From a bacterium (lineage in GTDB: Bacteria; Electryoneota; RPQS01), in assembly GCA_023382385.1 (NCBI GenBank), contig JAHDVH010000004.1, positions 1-64,000 of the forward strand: DNA of 64,000 nt, given 5' to 3'. Positions 1-7,867 of this stretch are shown here, piece after piece. Each line of letters opens with the position of its first letter. The stretch's first letter is position 1. The notes under the pieces were generated by a model, which was given only the letters and a program-made list of their open reading frames with translations, was not told the origin of the DNA and searched no databases. A program made the position numbers and the translations under genes.

Positions 1-61
1 CATGGCTCAGTCCCGCAAATGCCATCAGCCCTACGGCCAAAAACAGTGCTTTGAACTTCAT
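1..61 (-). CDS. Start of a small secreted protein (partial, runs off left edge)
   Basis: Only the first 20 codons are inside the window. They read as a typical signal peptide (starting MKFKALFLAVGL) with a Lys-rich start and a hydrophobic core. The ATG at 61 has an AAGGAG ribosome site seven bases upstream. It lies 57 bases downstream of the 293-residue secreted protein and on the same strand, so the two are probably co-transcribed. Function cannot be judged from this fragment. Confidence 0.6.
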   Translation of the reverse strand, partial: MKFKALFLAVGLMAFAGLSH

Positions 62-118
62 CTGCATTCTCCTTATCAAAGAAATTTCCAATTAAATGTC
101 AGTTCGAAATCATCCAGA

Positions 119-1000
119 TTACTTGGAGGAGGTAACCGTCTTGACCGTCTTTCCAGAGCTGGTCTTATTGATCGGGTTCTCCGTATTCACGGGCATCTTG
201 GTCACGGGGACCGAAGCAGGAAGTTCTACGCCTGCAGTAAACGGAGCCGGGCCATCATCACCATCGTAGGAATAGTTCCACGGATTGGCGTGCCTATTGA
301 CGACGTTGTAGTATTGTCCGGGGACAACACCCGTCAGACCGCCTGCCCAAGCATTCGTTCCGGTATTATAGTAGAAGAATCCACCGCCGACGACCTGCGC
401 TACGCGGTCAGACGTCGTGATCGTTCCACCAATGAAACCGTCCTGAAGCAGGTTCAACGCACTGCGATCCAGGTTACGCGAATCACGCCAGGAAACCGGT
501 GCGGCCGCCTGCGTCGCGGGCGGGGTCGGAGCCGGAATCAGGACGACACCGTAGTCACCGGAGTTATCCACGTCACCAGCGAGAACCAAGGTACGCGCAG
601 CACCGGTCCTGTTGATGTACTGATAACCACGGCCCGGGATCATCAAACCGCTACCAGTAGTCTCGAGACCACCAGTCCACGTCCCACTGGCGTTGCGATA
701 TCCGAAGACACCGTTATCCACGCGGGTGATGCGGTCCGCCGTCGTCACGCCGCCAGGGTTGGTCTGCGCGCCGATGATCGACGAGGGCTTGGTGGACTCG
801 TTGCCGTACTGGGGGATACCACCGGTCACCGTCCAGAACTTAAACGGAAGACCAAAGCCCCAAGTCGTGACGACACCTGGAGTCCCAGAACCCGGCACGT
901 TGATCTTGACGTACCCAACATCGTTGGACGGATCAGACTGCTGGGCAAAAGCGGTAGCCGCAAAGACCAGGCATACGATCACAAGCAAGACTTTCTTCAT
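119..1000 (-). CDS. Secreted protein with two internal repeats, unknown function
   Basis: A 293-residue protein with a clear signal peptide (MKKVLLVIVCLVFAATAFAQ). I place the start at the ATG at 1000 because a strong AAGGAGG site sits just upstream; an in-frame ATG at 1066 would put 22 extra residues before the signal peptide. The mature part contains a duplication: a block with TTADR, GVFGYRNASGTWTGGL and IPGRGYQYINR recurs as TTSDR, GFFYYNTGTNAWAGGL and VPGQYYNVVNR. The blocks are separated by a Pro/Ala-rich linker. The C-terminus is Lys/Ser/Thr rich and does not carry the T9SS sorting domain seen on other secreted proteins here. I do not recognise a family. A consensus-like promoter lies about 320 bases upstream, leaving a long leader. 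Confidence 0.8.
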   Translation of the reverse strand: MKKVLLVIVCLVFAATAFAQQSDPSNDVGYVKINVPGSGTPGVVTTWGFGLPFKFWTVTGGIPQYGNESTKPSSIIGAQTNPGGVTTADRITRVDNGVFGYRNASGTWTGGLETTGSGLMIPGRGYQYINRTGAARTLVLAGDVDNSGDYGVVLIPAPTPPATQAAAPVSWRDSRNLDRSALNLLQDGFIGGTITTSDRVAQVVGGGFFYYNTGTNAWAGGLTGVVPGQYYNVVNRHANPWNYSYDGDDGPAPFTAGVELPASVPVTKMPVNTENPINKTSSGKTVKTVTSSK

Positions 1001-1397
1001 CTTTTCCTCCTTAACTTCGAGGACTGCTTTGTGCAATCCCCATCTTTCACATATCACACTCATCAAGTCCGAGTTTTTGGCTCGAACTTAAACGAAACCT
1101 TGTACTTGGTTGCTTTGGTCCCCGCTACCTCAGAGGCTTAACCTACTAAGTATAGTAGCGAAACCAAAGCAAATTGCGTTCTCCGAGGGAACGGAGGCAT
1201 GCGAATTCGGCTTTACAGGGCGGGCGGGGTATTTAAACCAGCCTACTCCACCATCTTAACCCTTAAAATAACATGCAACTTAGCGCGAAACACTAAACTG
1301 CGCCTGCGTGAATTGCCGCAGACATTGGATATTAGTCAAAAGAGGGCCGGATGTCAAGAGATTTTCGACATCCTGCAAGAATTCTCAAGACTGTTGG
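1001..1397 (-). other. Gene-free stretch: long structured leader of the 293-residue secreted protein
   Basis: No convincing gene is present. Read on the minus strand it holds a promoter (1329-1357), then about 320 bases of leader before the ATG at 1000. The leader contains a strong two-part hairpin: 1110-1119 pairs with 1163-1172 (TTGCTTTGGT/ACCAAAGCAA) and, after a small internal loop, 1123-1128 pairs with 1155-1160 (CGCTAC/GTAGCG). The apical loop is 26 bases. I do not recognise a known riboswitch. A 100-residue plus-strand frame at 1199-1501 runs antisense into ssb and has no usable ribosome site. Confidence 0.55.
1329..1357 (-). promoter_or_regulatory. Sigma-70 type promoter for the 293-residue secreted protein
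   Basis: On the minus strand TTGACA (1357-1352), a 17-base spacer and TAATAT (1334-1329). Transcription would begin near 1322. The -35 box overlaps the hairpin GGATGTC/GACATCC (1349-1373), which might be the weak terminator of ssb just upstream. Confidence 0.6.
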
Positions 1398-1814
1398 TTA
1401 GAACGGCAGATCCTCATCCATCGGGGGGCCGCCATGGGTCGGCTCAGATGGTGAAGCACCTGATTCTCCGAAGTTTTCACTCGAGCCGGGACGAGGAGTG
1501 AGGTTCCTGAAGGTGAAACAGATGATCTCAAACGCCGTGCGCTTCTGACCCTCCTTGTCCTCCCAGTCTCTCATGGAGATCTTTCCCTCGAGGTAGATGA
1601 GGTTTCCCTTCTTCAGGCTTTCCGCAGCGCGCTCGGCAGACTGGCCCCAAACCACGATGTTGTGCCATGTCGTTTCCTGATGCCATTGCCCGTCCTGACC
1701 CTTGCGGTTTTCGTCCGTTGCCAAAGAGAAGCGGGCGACCGCCGCTCCGCTGGGGGTATAGCGCATTTCCGGGTCTCTGCCCAGACGCCCAATCAAGGTC
1801 ACGCGATTGACCAC
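1398..1814 (-). CDS. ssb: Single-stranded DNA-binding protein
   Basis: A 138-residue SSB. It coats single-stranded DNA during replication, repair and recombination and recruits partners through its acidic tail. The N-terminal OB-fold is recognisable from MVNRVTLIGRLGRDPEMRYT at the start, the FSLAT strand and the WHNIVVWG segment around residue 50. The tail is Pro/Gly/Ser rich and ends in the conserved acidic-hydrophobic tip MDEDLPF that binds partner proteins. The start is a GTG at 1814 with a GGAG about eight bases upstream. It follows the nnr-vanZ pair on the same strand after a gap of about 80 bases. Confidence 0.97.
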   Translation of the reverse strand: MVNRVTLIGRLGRDPEMRYTPSGAAVARFSLATDENRKGQDGQWHQETTWHNIVVWGQSAERAAESLKKGNLIYLEGKISMRDWEDKEGQKRTAFEIICFTFRNLTPRPGSSENFGESGASPSEPTHGGPPMDEDLPF

Positions 1815-1893
1815 AAATGTACTCCGAATCTGTTTGAATAGTATTGTGAAATTCTATGCAGAGAAGTTATGGAACCGGACGAAGGCAGTGCAC

Positions 1894-2298
1894 TCAGTGA
1901 ACGGAAGCGACGGCGGGTGAAGAAGACCGCCGTCCGCGCACCAGCCCCCAAATGGCCGCACCGACGAGAATTCCGGCAGCATCCGCAAGCAGGTCACCCG
2001 ACTCCGCTGAACGGGTGGGAGTCTGAGTCTGGAGGACTTCGATGATCCCGCCTAAAGCCAAGCATACCAGAGCAGCGAGTCCAACTGAGCGAGCTTTTCC
2101 CGCACCCGTCTCCAGTGTGCCCGCCCAAACAATCGTGCCCAGCATGAAGGCGATGCCGTGAAGGAGTTTGTCAGAGATTGGCGCGGTCAATAGGTTTACA
2201 TTGCGCAGGGGCGAGACGGCCAGTCCGATGACGGCCGCAGACCAAATCGTGGCTGCGGCTTCCCAGAAGCGATGTTTGGCAGGCGAAGTGCTGCTCAT
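1894..2298 (-). CDS. VanZ-like family membrane protein
   Basis: A 134-residue protein with about four hydrophobic segments and the VanZ-like signature: a DK..H pair near residues 43-47, GxxxExxQ (GGIIEVLQTQ) and R..S..D..AD..G (TRSAESGDLLADAAGILVG) near residues 94-112. VanZ-like proteins are small membrane proteins of largely unknown role, first met in teicoplanin resistance; resistance should not be assumed here. The start codon overlaps the stop of nnr by four bases (ATGA), so translation is probably coupled. Confidence 0.85.
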   Translation of the reverse strand: MSSTSPAKHRFWEAAATIWSAAVIGLAVSPLRNVNLLTAPISDKLLHGIAFMLGTIVWAGTLETGAGKARSVGLAALVCLALGGIIEVLQTQTPTRSAESGDLLADAAGILVGAAIWGLVRGRRSSSPAVASVH

Positions 2299-3830
2299 TG
2301 CAGCTCGCGATGGAGGTCCTGCAAGACCTGCGGAATTGCCGCAATGACATCCGTCGGTAAGAGGGAAATCTCTCCAAGAAGTTCAGCGGCAATGTCCGCA
2401 GCGCGACCATGTACGAACGCGGCACCCCAGGCCGCTTGAGCCGGAGGAATCCCTTGTGCCAGCAACGCACCTATCATGCCTGTCAAAATGTCTCCTGAGC
2501 CGCCGGTAGCAAGGCCGGGATTGCCGGTCGAGTTTACGAATGCCGAGCCGTCCGGTGTAACGGTTGTTGACGCAGACGACTTAACATGAATAACTGCATT
2601 GTATTTCTGCGCCAAGGTGCGGGCGATTTCCACGCGCTCGTGCGTACAACTTGAACCCTGTCCCGAAAGTCGGGTAAGCTCTCCCGGGTGCGGTGTGAGC
2701 ACGGCACCTTTAGGAATTCGATTCAAGAGCTTGTGCTCAGCAATCAAGTTAAGTCCGTCCGCGTCAATCACAAGTGTTTTGTCCGTCGTGAGCAGCATTG
2801 AGAGCAACTCTGCCGTTTCAGCTGCGGTTCCCCAGCCCGGGCCGATCGCAACCGCATCGGCCCAGTTCAGCAGAGGTTCAAGCTGCTCCCACGCGCTGGC
2901 AGACAAAGCTCCCTTTGCTGTTTGCGGCAACCCGATAACCATGGCTTCGGCCACAGACGCAACCTCGGCGCGAATGCTTTCTGGAACTCCGACTTTCAGC
3001 AGACCTACTCCACTGCGCAGGGCGGCGAGCGACGCCAAGCGCGGGGCACCGCTCATCCCCTGAGAACCGGCCAGAATCAAAAGCTTTCCAAAGTCTCCTT
3101 TGTGGCTCTCTGGCGGGCGTTGGGCAAAGAGAGCCGCGACGTCCTGCGGTTCAGGTGTGAACCATTTCGTAGCCAGCATATCCTCCGCAGAGACGGGGAG
3201 CGAAATCGGGACAATTTTCACTTCGCCAGCCAGCGTCTTTCCCGGAGGAAGATACAGGCCAGGCTTGCCGCACTGGAAAGTCAGTGTCCATGTTGCATGA
3301 ATGGACGGATCGCTCTGTTGTCCAGTGCCGGCATCCACTCCACTGGGAATGTCCACGGCCAAGACAGGCAATTCAGAGTCATTGATGGCCTCAATGACCT
3401 CGGCGAAGATTCCCTCTGGTGTGCGCAGGACTCCGGTTCCGAAGATAGCATCCACGACCACATCGTACCATTGAAAATCGATATCGAAGGCACTATCAGG
3501 CTGAAGGATGGGCACTTCCAGTGTCCGGCAAATCTCATAATTTGTTCGGGCATCTCCGGTTAAGTTTTCGGGAGAGGTCAACAGCCAGACTTCGACCTCC
3601 GCACCGCGCAGAAACAGAAGGCGAGCCAAAGCGAAACCATCCCCACCATTGTTGCCGGGTCCGCAGAACACGCACACAGATAGATCCTCGGGCGGAGCAA
3701 CTTCCTGAAACAGAAACTCGGCGAGGCGCGTCGCCGCGTTCTCCATCAGGACCATTCCGGGAATGCCAAACTCGGAAATCGCCCTGCGGTCGAGGGCACG
3801 CATTTCTTCAGATGTGAATAGGGGGAGCAT
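2295..3830 (-). CDS. nnr: Bifunctional NAD(P)H-hydrate epimerase / ADP-dependent dehydratase
   Basis: A 511-residue repair enzyme. The N-terminal YjeF_N domain (about 1-215) epimerises R- and S-forms of hydrated NAD(P)H; the C-terminal ribokinase-like domain (about 225-505) dehydrates the S-form with ADP. Evidence: GPGNNGGDGFALARLL in the first domain, and GSQGMSGAP, VIDADGLNLI, LTPHPGEL and GNPGLATGGSGDILTG in the second, which are the nucleotide- and substrate-binding loops. Length matches the fused bacterial form. The ATG lacks a clear ribosome site but lies about 23 bases after a promoter-predicted start. It leads the run nnr-vanZ-ssb. Confidence 0.96.
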   Translation of the reverse strand: MLPLFTSEEMRALDRRAISEFGIPGMVLMENAATRLAEFLFQEVAPPEDLSVCVFCGPGNNGGDGFALARLLFLRGAEVEVWLLTSPENLTGDARTNYEICRTLEVPILQPDSAFDIDFQWYDVVVDAIFGTGVLRTPEGIFAEVIEAINDSELPVLAVDIPSGVDAGTGQQSDPSIHATWTLTFQCGKPGLYLPPGKTLAGEVKIVPISLPVSAEDMLATKWFTPEPQDVAALFAQRPPESHKGDFGKLLILAGSQGMSGAPRLASLAALRSGVGLLKVGVPESIRAEVASVAEAMVIGLPQTAKGALSASAWEQLEPLLNWADAVAIGPGWGTAAETAELLSMLLTTDKTLVIDADGLNLIAEHKLLNRIPKGAVLTPHPGELTRLSGQGSSCTHERVEIARTLAQKYNAVIHVKSSASTTVTPDGSAFVNSTGNPGLATGGSGDILTGMIGALLAQGIPPAQAAWGAAFVHGRAADIAAELLGEISLLPTDVIAAIPQVLQDLHRELQ

Positions 3831-3859
3831 GGGAGTTGGCCAGTAAACAGATGTTCCCT

Positions 3860-3888
3860 AATCTACGATTCTCGGATCGAATTCTCAA
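3860..3888 (-). promoter_or_regulatory. Promoter for nnr-vanZ-ssb
   Basis: Minus strand TTGAGA (3888-3883), 17-base spacer, TAGATT (3865-3860). The predicted start near 3853 gives a leader of about 23 bases to the nnr ATG. Spacer length and -10 box match other promoters in this window. Confidence 0.5.
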
Positions 3889-3906
3889 GTGAGATTTCGG
3901 ATAGAC

Positions 3907-4329
3907 TCAGTCGCGCAAGAGGCGATCTGTTAGATTATGTGGAATTTTCGGGTAGAGGCTGGAGGGAGGCTTGAACCAGCGATGCCGAGTTCCAGCCACC
4001 CAGCGATAGAGGCGGTCGCGCAGGGTGCGCGGGACTAAGGAAGCGAGCGAGGCGACGAGAGGCCACGGCGCACGGCAGTGTCGAAGCAGGTAGAGGACTG
4101 CCGCCGATTCAGCGAGCAGGCGACCGGACTGCGGATCCTGCACGATGATGCTGCGAGGCGCGAAGGCGATATGATGCTGCTGGGCAAAGCGGCGATACAC
4201 CTGCGTCTGAATCGGCGCAAACCGTAAAGCTCCATCGCGGTCGCGTTTCAACAGGAAGGAAACGGCCAGATGGCATACGCCGCACTGGCCGTCATAGAAG
4301 GCATTAACTTCTCGCGGCGGATCGGTCAA
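3907..4329 (-). CDS. DCC-family (DUF393) thiol-disulfide oxidoreductase-like protein
   Basis: A 140-residue protein with the family signature YDGxCxxC (FYDGQCGVCHL; Cys16 and Cys19), followed by a basic stretch (LLKRDRDGALRFAP) and the conserved ESAAVL segment. DCC proteins are thioredoxin-fold-like; their substrate is generally unknown. The start is a TTG at 4329 whose last two bases lie in the CPBP stop codon (TTGA overlap), so it depends on translational coupling. No nearby ATG is available. Confidence 0.88.
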   Translation of the reverse strand: MTDPPREVNAFYDGQCGVCHLAVSFLLKRDRDGALRFAPIQTQVYRRFAQQHHIAFAPRSIIVQDPQSGRLLAESAAVLYLLRHCRAPWPLVASLASLVPRTLRDRLYRWVAGTRHRWFKPPSSLYPKIPHNLTDRLLRD

Positions 4330-5195
4330 GGCATGGCCTGTTCAAGCTGTGGTGCGGCAGCGATACGACGCCGCCAGATTTGCCAAAGCAGAGCGGCAAC
4401 CAGCACAAAGACGATACTGGTCAAGACGCCACCCTCGATGCCTTTTGAACCACCTGTAAGGAGTTCGGTTCCTTGAATCAGAATGGTGTCGTGGTCCCAG
4501 AGATCCACGCCGGTCACGGGCAGACCCAGCAGAGGACCCTGAAGATAGTTCCAGCCGAAGTGAATCCCGATCGGCCACCAAAGATTGCGACCCAGAAGAA
4601 ACGCTATCCCGAAAAGAACACTGGCCGCAAAGAGATTGGTTAAAACCAAAATGGACTCGGTATCGAGAATCGTCCAGTGCAGTAACACAAAGAGCATCGA
4701 TGACGCGACTACCGCTGCCGCTGGACCGAAATAGGACCGCACCATTTGCTGCACGTAACCGCGGATCAGAGTCTCCTGATAGACGGTGTTGCACAACAGC
4801 GAAACAGTTGTCCACAACAAGTTGCGAGGCGGACTGGTCTCAGGCGCGCAAGTGACGAAGCCCCAGGCGGCCATGCCACCAATAACCAGGGCCACCATGC
4901 CTGCTCCGCTCAGAGATCCCAATCCGAATGATCTAATCGCACCAACATGTCCAAGACCCAAATGAGCGAGTGGCCGGCGGTCTGCGTAACGTGTCATGGC
5001 GACCGCAGCTAACGCAACACAGAGCATCGCGAGAAACTCGATGCCTGTGCGAGTCGTATCCTGCCGCAGAGTAGTATACTCCGTATCCGGATAGAGGATG
5101 AACGGGAGCACGAACGGCAAGTAGAGTGCGAGAAACACACCCACAAAGAGCACGAGCCTCCAACTCGCCGCCCAGAGACGGAGAGGGAGGCTCAT
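4326..5195 (-). CDS. CPBP-family intramembrane metalloprotease
   Basis: A 289-residue integral membrane protein with about seven to eight hydrophobic segments. It carries the CPBP (Abi/Rce1) motifs: QETLIRGY near residues 140-147 for motif 1, FVLLHW with His173 for motif 2, and IHFGWN with His212 and Asn216 for motif 3. The first Glu of the usual EExxxR is Gln here, the second is kept. Family members cleave or bind membrane peptides; the substrate is unknown. I choose the ATG at 5195; a TTG at 5234 in the same frame is possible, and neither has a strong ribosome site. It sits directly behind the T9SS cargo gene. Confidence 0.85.
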   Translation of the reverse strand: MSLPLRLWAASWRLVLFVGVFLALYLPFVLPFILYPDTEYTTLRQDTTRTGIEFLAMLCVALAAVAMTRYADRRPLAHLGLGHVGAIRSFGLGSLSGAGMVALVIGGMAAWGFVTCAPETSPPRNLLWTTVSLLCNTVYQETLIRGYVQQMVRSYFGPAAAVVASSMLFVLLHWTILDTESILVLTNLFAASVLFGIAFLLGRNLWWPIGIHFGWNYLQGPLLGLPVTGVDLWDHDTILIQGTELLTGGSKGIEGGVLTSIVFVLVAALLWQIWRRRIAAAPQLEQAMP

Positions 5196-5240
5196 GCCCG
5201 AAGTGTGTTCCCGCTTCTGCGACGGGGACTGCAAAACGGC

Positions 5241-7391
5241 TTACTTCAGCAGAAGCAGTTTCGTGATGCGCTCCGCAGAAGGAGTCTTCAAGACGGCGAA
5301 GTACGTGCCAGAGGCAAGATTCGCACCGTCAAAGGCTACGCGATGCACGCCTGCGCTCAACATGCCGTCATGCAAGACGGCCACTTCCTGACCCGCGAGG
5401 TTATGCACGACTACGCGCGCTTCGGTGCGCTGAGGCAGGGCGAAGTCGATCGTCGTGCTTGGATTGAACGGATTGGGGAAGGCTTCGATTGTGTATTCGG
5501 TCGGAAGCAGACCCGGCTCATCTTCGATGGCCGAGCAGACTCTGACCCACGGTCTCCAGATAACCGAATCGCAATACTCGAAGTCGCAAACGCGGCACAT
5601 CAGCGTGTTCTGATTCAGAGTAATGAAGCGATGGCTATAGGACGCGCTATTCGTGCCCACGTTGTTGCCGTTGTGCACCCACTGGTAGTTCAGGGTCTGG
5701 CCATCGGGATCTTCGGCGAGAACCGCAAACGGAATCGTCGTGTTGAAGCAGATGGTATCCAACTCAGAGGGATCAGGCGTTGCGCCCGTGATTTCCGGTG
5801 GATTGTTGACCTGACCGGGCTGACGTATCGTGGCGCGTAGCATGACGTCTGCTTCGTTCAAGAGGCGGTTTTCGGCCCAGCCGCCGGCATTTTCCCAAGA
5901 GCGGCGGGAGATACCTTGCGCGGAGGAAGTGTCGATACCAAACGACACTGTCGAACCGGCTGTGGTATACCACGCCACGAAGAACTGACCTTCAGTAATC
6001 ACCACTTCGCCGGCCGGAACAGCGGCACTTGCCCAAGCGTTCGGGCTGGCTCCGGTGACAGTCGTTGACCAGAGAATCGCGCCGGGGCCGCCGTTCGCGC
6101 CGCTGTCGTCCAGAATCTGGAATTGGAAGGTGCCGGCCGTTTCACCGACAAACCCGCGGACGCTGATGACTTCGCAAGGATAGACCGGCGGAACAAAGCC
6201 CATACCCATACCGCCTTCTCCGCCTGCCCAACTCCATGTCCGCTCGGCGGTCCCGTCGTCGTATATCAACTCGCCGGGCAGTGTGACCGAATGGATTTCC
6301 GTGCGTAGTGTGTTGTTGCCCGCGAACATATCGCCGGTTAGCGTGACAGTACCGACCAGGCGGTAGACACCGTCAGAAGCCGGAATCCACAGATTCGGGA
6401 AAGTCGCTTCCTGAGTCTGCGCGGGTTGAATGGTGCCGCCTGTATAGTCGCCCTGCGTTATCAACGTGTTGTTGACTTGACGAACCGCGTAATTGGCTGT
6501 GTATGACGCTTCAACTTGGTTTCCGGCGTTGCGCATGCGCATCCAGGCATCCAAGGTGTCGCCCGTCAAGATGAAGATACCCTGCGAATTGGGGTTCTGC
6601 ACACCGGCCATGCCCATGTCGTGAACCTGGAAGGTAACAGTCTGGGGATAGTAGAACTTGATGGCCGTGTTGTTCGGCGGATAGTCCGCAGGCAAACCCG
6701 TGTTGGAGTAGAAGTTGGAGATACCGATTTGTCCGGTCAGATTCTCAATACCAATTGAGATGTTGTTATTGGACACATCGTTCAGCGTGCTGGTTCCATA
6801 CTGGAAGGTAATCGAGGAATCCACGCCGGAGAGAATCAACTGGAAGTTGTGATTGCCGAGGTTTCCACCCTGCGCCCATGCCGTAACGTTCACCCATGAG
6901 ACGATCAAGGTGTCCGTGTTATTGCTCCACCAATAGCATGCGCTCGGATCTGCCGGGCCGAAGAACCAGTCTGCGGCGTATGGCGCAATGATGTCATTGG
7001 GAGCCGTGGCATTGGGGATCTGCGGAATCGGTTGCGCAAGCTGACCGGCCGTTGAGAACTTAATCCAGCCGTTTGAGCCGATCGTGAAGGACGACACGTC
7101 ATACCAGTAGTAATGGAACGTCCAGCCGATTTGGAATGGTCCGACAAAGTTGTCATCGGCCAACCCCGAGACAGGGTTTCCGATTTGCGTAATGTTGATC
7201 CAATTATAGACGGGACCGCCCGGCTCGTTGGAATCCTTGGCAATGTAGCCATACGCATCAGGCCCCCATTGCTCATCAAGTGATCTTATTTCACGATCGC
7301 TGTTTGACACCCAAGGTTCTGAGCTGCTCTTGGCCAGCGCGATGGACAGGCTGGCGACCAACAAGGCAAACAAAAACCAATTTTTCATCAT
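5241..7391 (-). CDS. T9SS-sorted secreted protein with PDAYGY module
   Basis: A 716-residue secreted protein. In order: signal peptide (about 1-20); a module opening with GPDAYGY near residue 42 and containing a GSNGWIKFS strand (to about 250); a CARDB-like beta region (about 250-370); a jelly-roll-like region starting YDDGTAE; an Ig-like domain (about 535-620); and a C-terminal sorting domain from residue 638, starting FPNPFNPSTT and ending KLLLLK. The same PDAYGY module occurs in both C25-like proteins of this window. Enzyme activity cannot be inferred. A strong AAAGGAG site precedes two successive ATGs. Confidence 0.85.
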   Translation of the reverse strand: MMKNWFLFALLVASLSIALAKSSSEPWVSNSDREIRSLDEQWGPDAYGYIAKDSNEPGGPVYNWINITQIGNPVSGLADDNFVGPFQIGWTFHYYWYDVSSFTIGSNGWIKFSTAGQLAQPIPQIPNATAPNDIIAPYAADWFFGPADPSACYWWSNNTDTLIVSWVNVTAWAQGGNLGNHNFQLILSGVDSSITFQYGTSTLNDVSNNNISIGIENLTGQIGISNFYSNTGLPADYPPNNTAIKFYYPQTVTFQVHDMGMAGVQNPNSQGIFILTGDTLDAWMRMRNAGNQVEASYTANYAVRQVNNTLITQGDYTGGTIQPAQTQEATFPNLWIPASDGVYRLVGTVTLTGDMFAGNNTLRTEIHSVTLPGELIYDDGTAERTWSWAGGEGGMGMGFVPPVYPCEVISVRGFVGETAGTFQFQILDDSGANGGPGAILWSTTVTGASPNAWASAAVPAGEVVITEGQFFVAWYTTAGSTVSFGIDTSSAQGISRRSWENAGGWAENRLLNEADVMLRATIRQPGQVNNPPEITGATPDPSELDTICFNTTIPFAVLAEDPDGQTLNYQWVHNGNNVGTNSASYSHRFITLNQNTLMCRVCDFEYCDSVIWRPWVRVCSAIEDEPGLLPTEYTIEAFPNPFNPSTTIDFALPQRTEARVVVHNLAGQEVAVLHDGMLSAGVHRVAFDGANLASGTYFAVLKTPSAERITKLLLLK

Positions 7392-7459
7392 AATGCTCCT
7401 TTCAAGGCTGCGGGACTGCCGGGACCACCGGAGTCGACTACGAAAAGTTTAGAAAAAAG

Positions 7460-7867
7460 TTACTCTATAATCTGTTGTGACGATTCAGGGAAAATCATGA
7501 CGACCGCGGCGGCCGTCGTTCGAGTGTGTGTCAGCGAGACAGAGACGCGCATCGGGTAGCTGGCGTAAGGTCCGGAGATACGCACTCGTGGTCCTTTGCC
7601 GGGAACGGTCAACACCTCGATATCCTTGAACGCTATGAACTCGCCGATGCCCGTGCCCAGCGCTTTGGCGACAGCTTCTTTGGTCGCCCATCGAGCGGCA
7701 AGGCATTCTTCGGGTTTCGCACGCTTCAAACACTCGGCGCGCTCTTGTTCGGTGAAGATCCGTTCGAGAAACACCTCGTCATTCAGATGAGCGGCAATTC
7801 GCTCCACTTCCACAAGGTCAATGCCTAACGAAGGCAGGATTGGGGCGGGCGGAGTTTTGTCGGACAT
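7460..7867 (-). CDS. acpS: Holo-[acyl-carrier-protein] synthase
   Basis: A 135-residue AcpS, which moves the 4'-phosphopantetheine arm from CoA to a serine of acyl carrier protein, switching on fatty-acid synthesis. The magnesium-binding residues sit in GIDLVEVERI near the N-terminus and WATKEAVAKALG near residues 60-75, and FTEQERAECL is also typical. The ATG overlaps the stop codon of the HAD gene by one base (TGATG), so the pair is translationally coupled. There is an extended Pro-rich N-terminus (SDKTPPAPILPS). Confidence 0.95.
   Translation of the reverse strand: MSDKTPPAPILPSLGIDLVEVERIAAHLNDEVFLERIFTEQERAECLKRAKPEECLAARWATKEAVAKALGTGIGEFIAFKDIEVLTVPGKGPRVRISGPYASYPMRVSVSLTHTRTTAAAVVMIFPESSQQIIE

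Noticed and set aside
2-1141. A 379-residue plus-strand open frame opposite the small secreted protein
   Set aside because: It is antisense to a gene with a signal peptide and strong ribosome site, has low-complexity Arg/Thr-rich content and no recognisable motif.
1080-1175. Resemblance of the leader (AAGCC...GGTAGCGGGG) to the cyclic-di-GMP-I riboswitch
   Set aside because: Only a short stretch is similar; the conserved GCACAGGGCAAACC part and the tetraloop/receptor are absent.
1199-1501. A 100-residue plus-strand frame in the gap before ssb
   Set aside because: The GGAGG is only about one base from the ATG, it runs antisense into ssb, and the composition is unlike a folded protein.
1894-2298. 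VanZ-like gene as a glycopeptide-resistance determinant
   Set aside because: Only the VanZ-like family fold is visible; no van cluster is present and the family is widespread in non-resistant bacteria.
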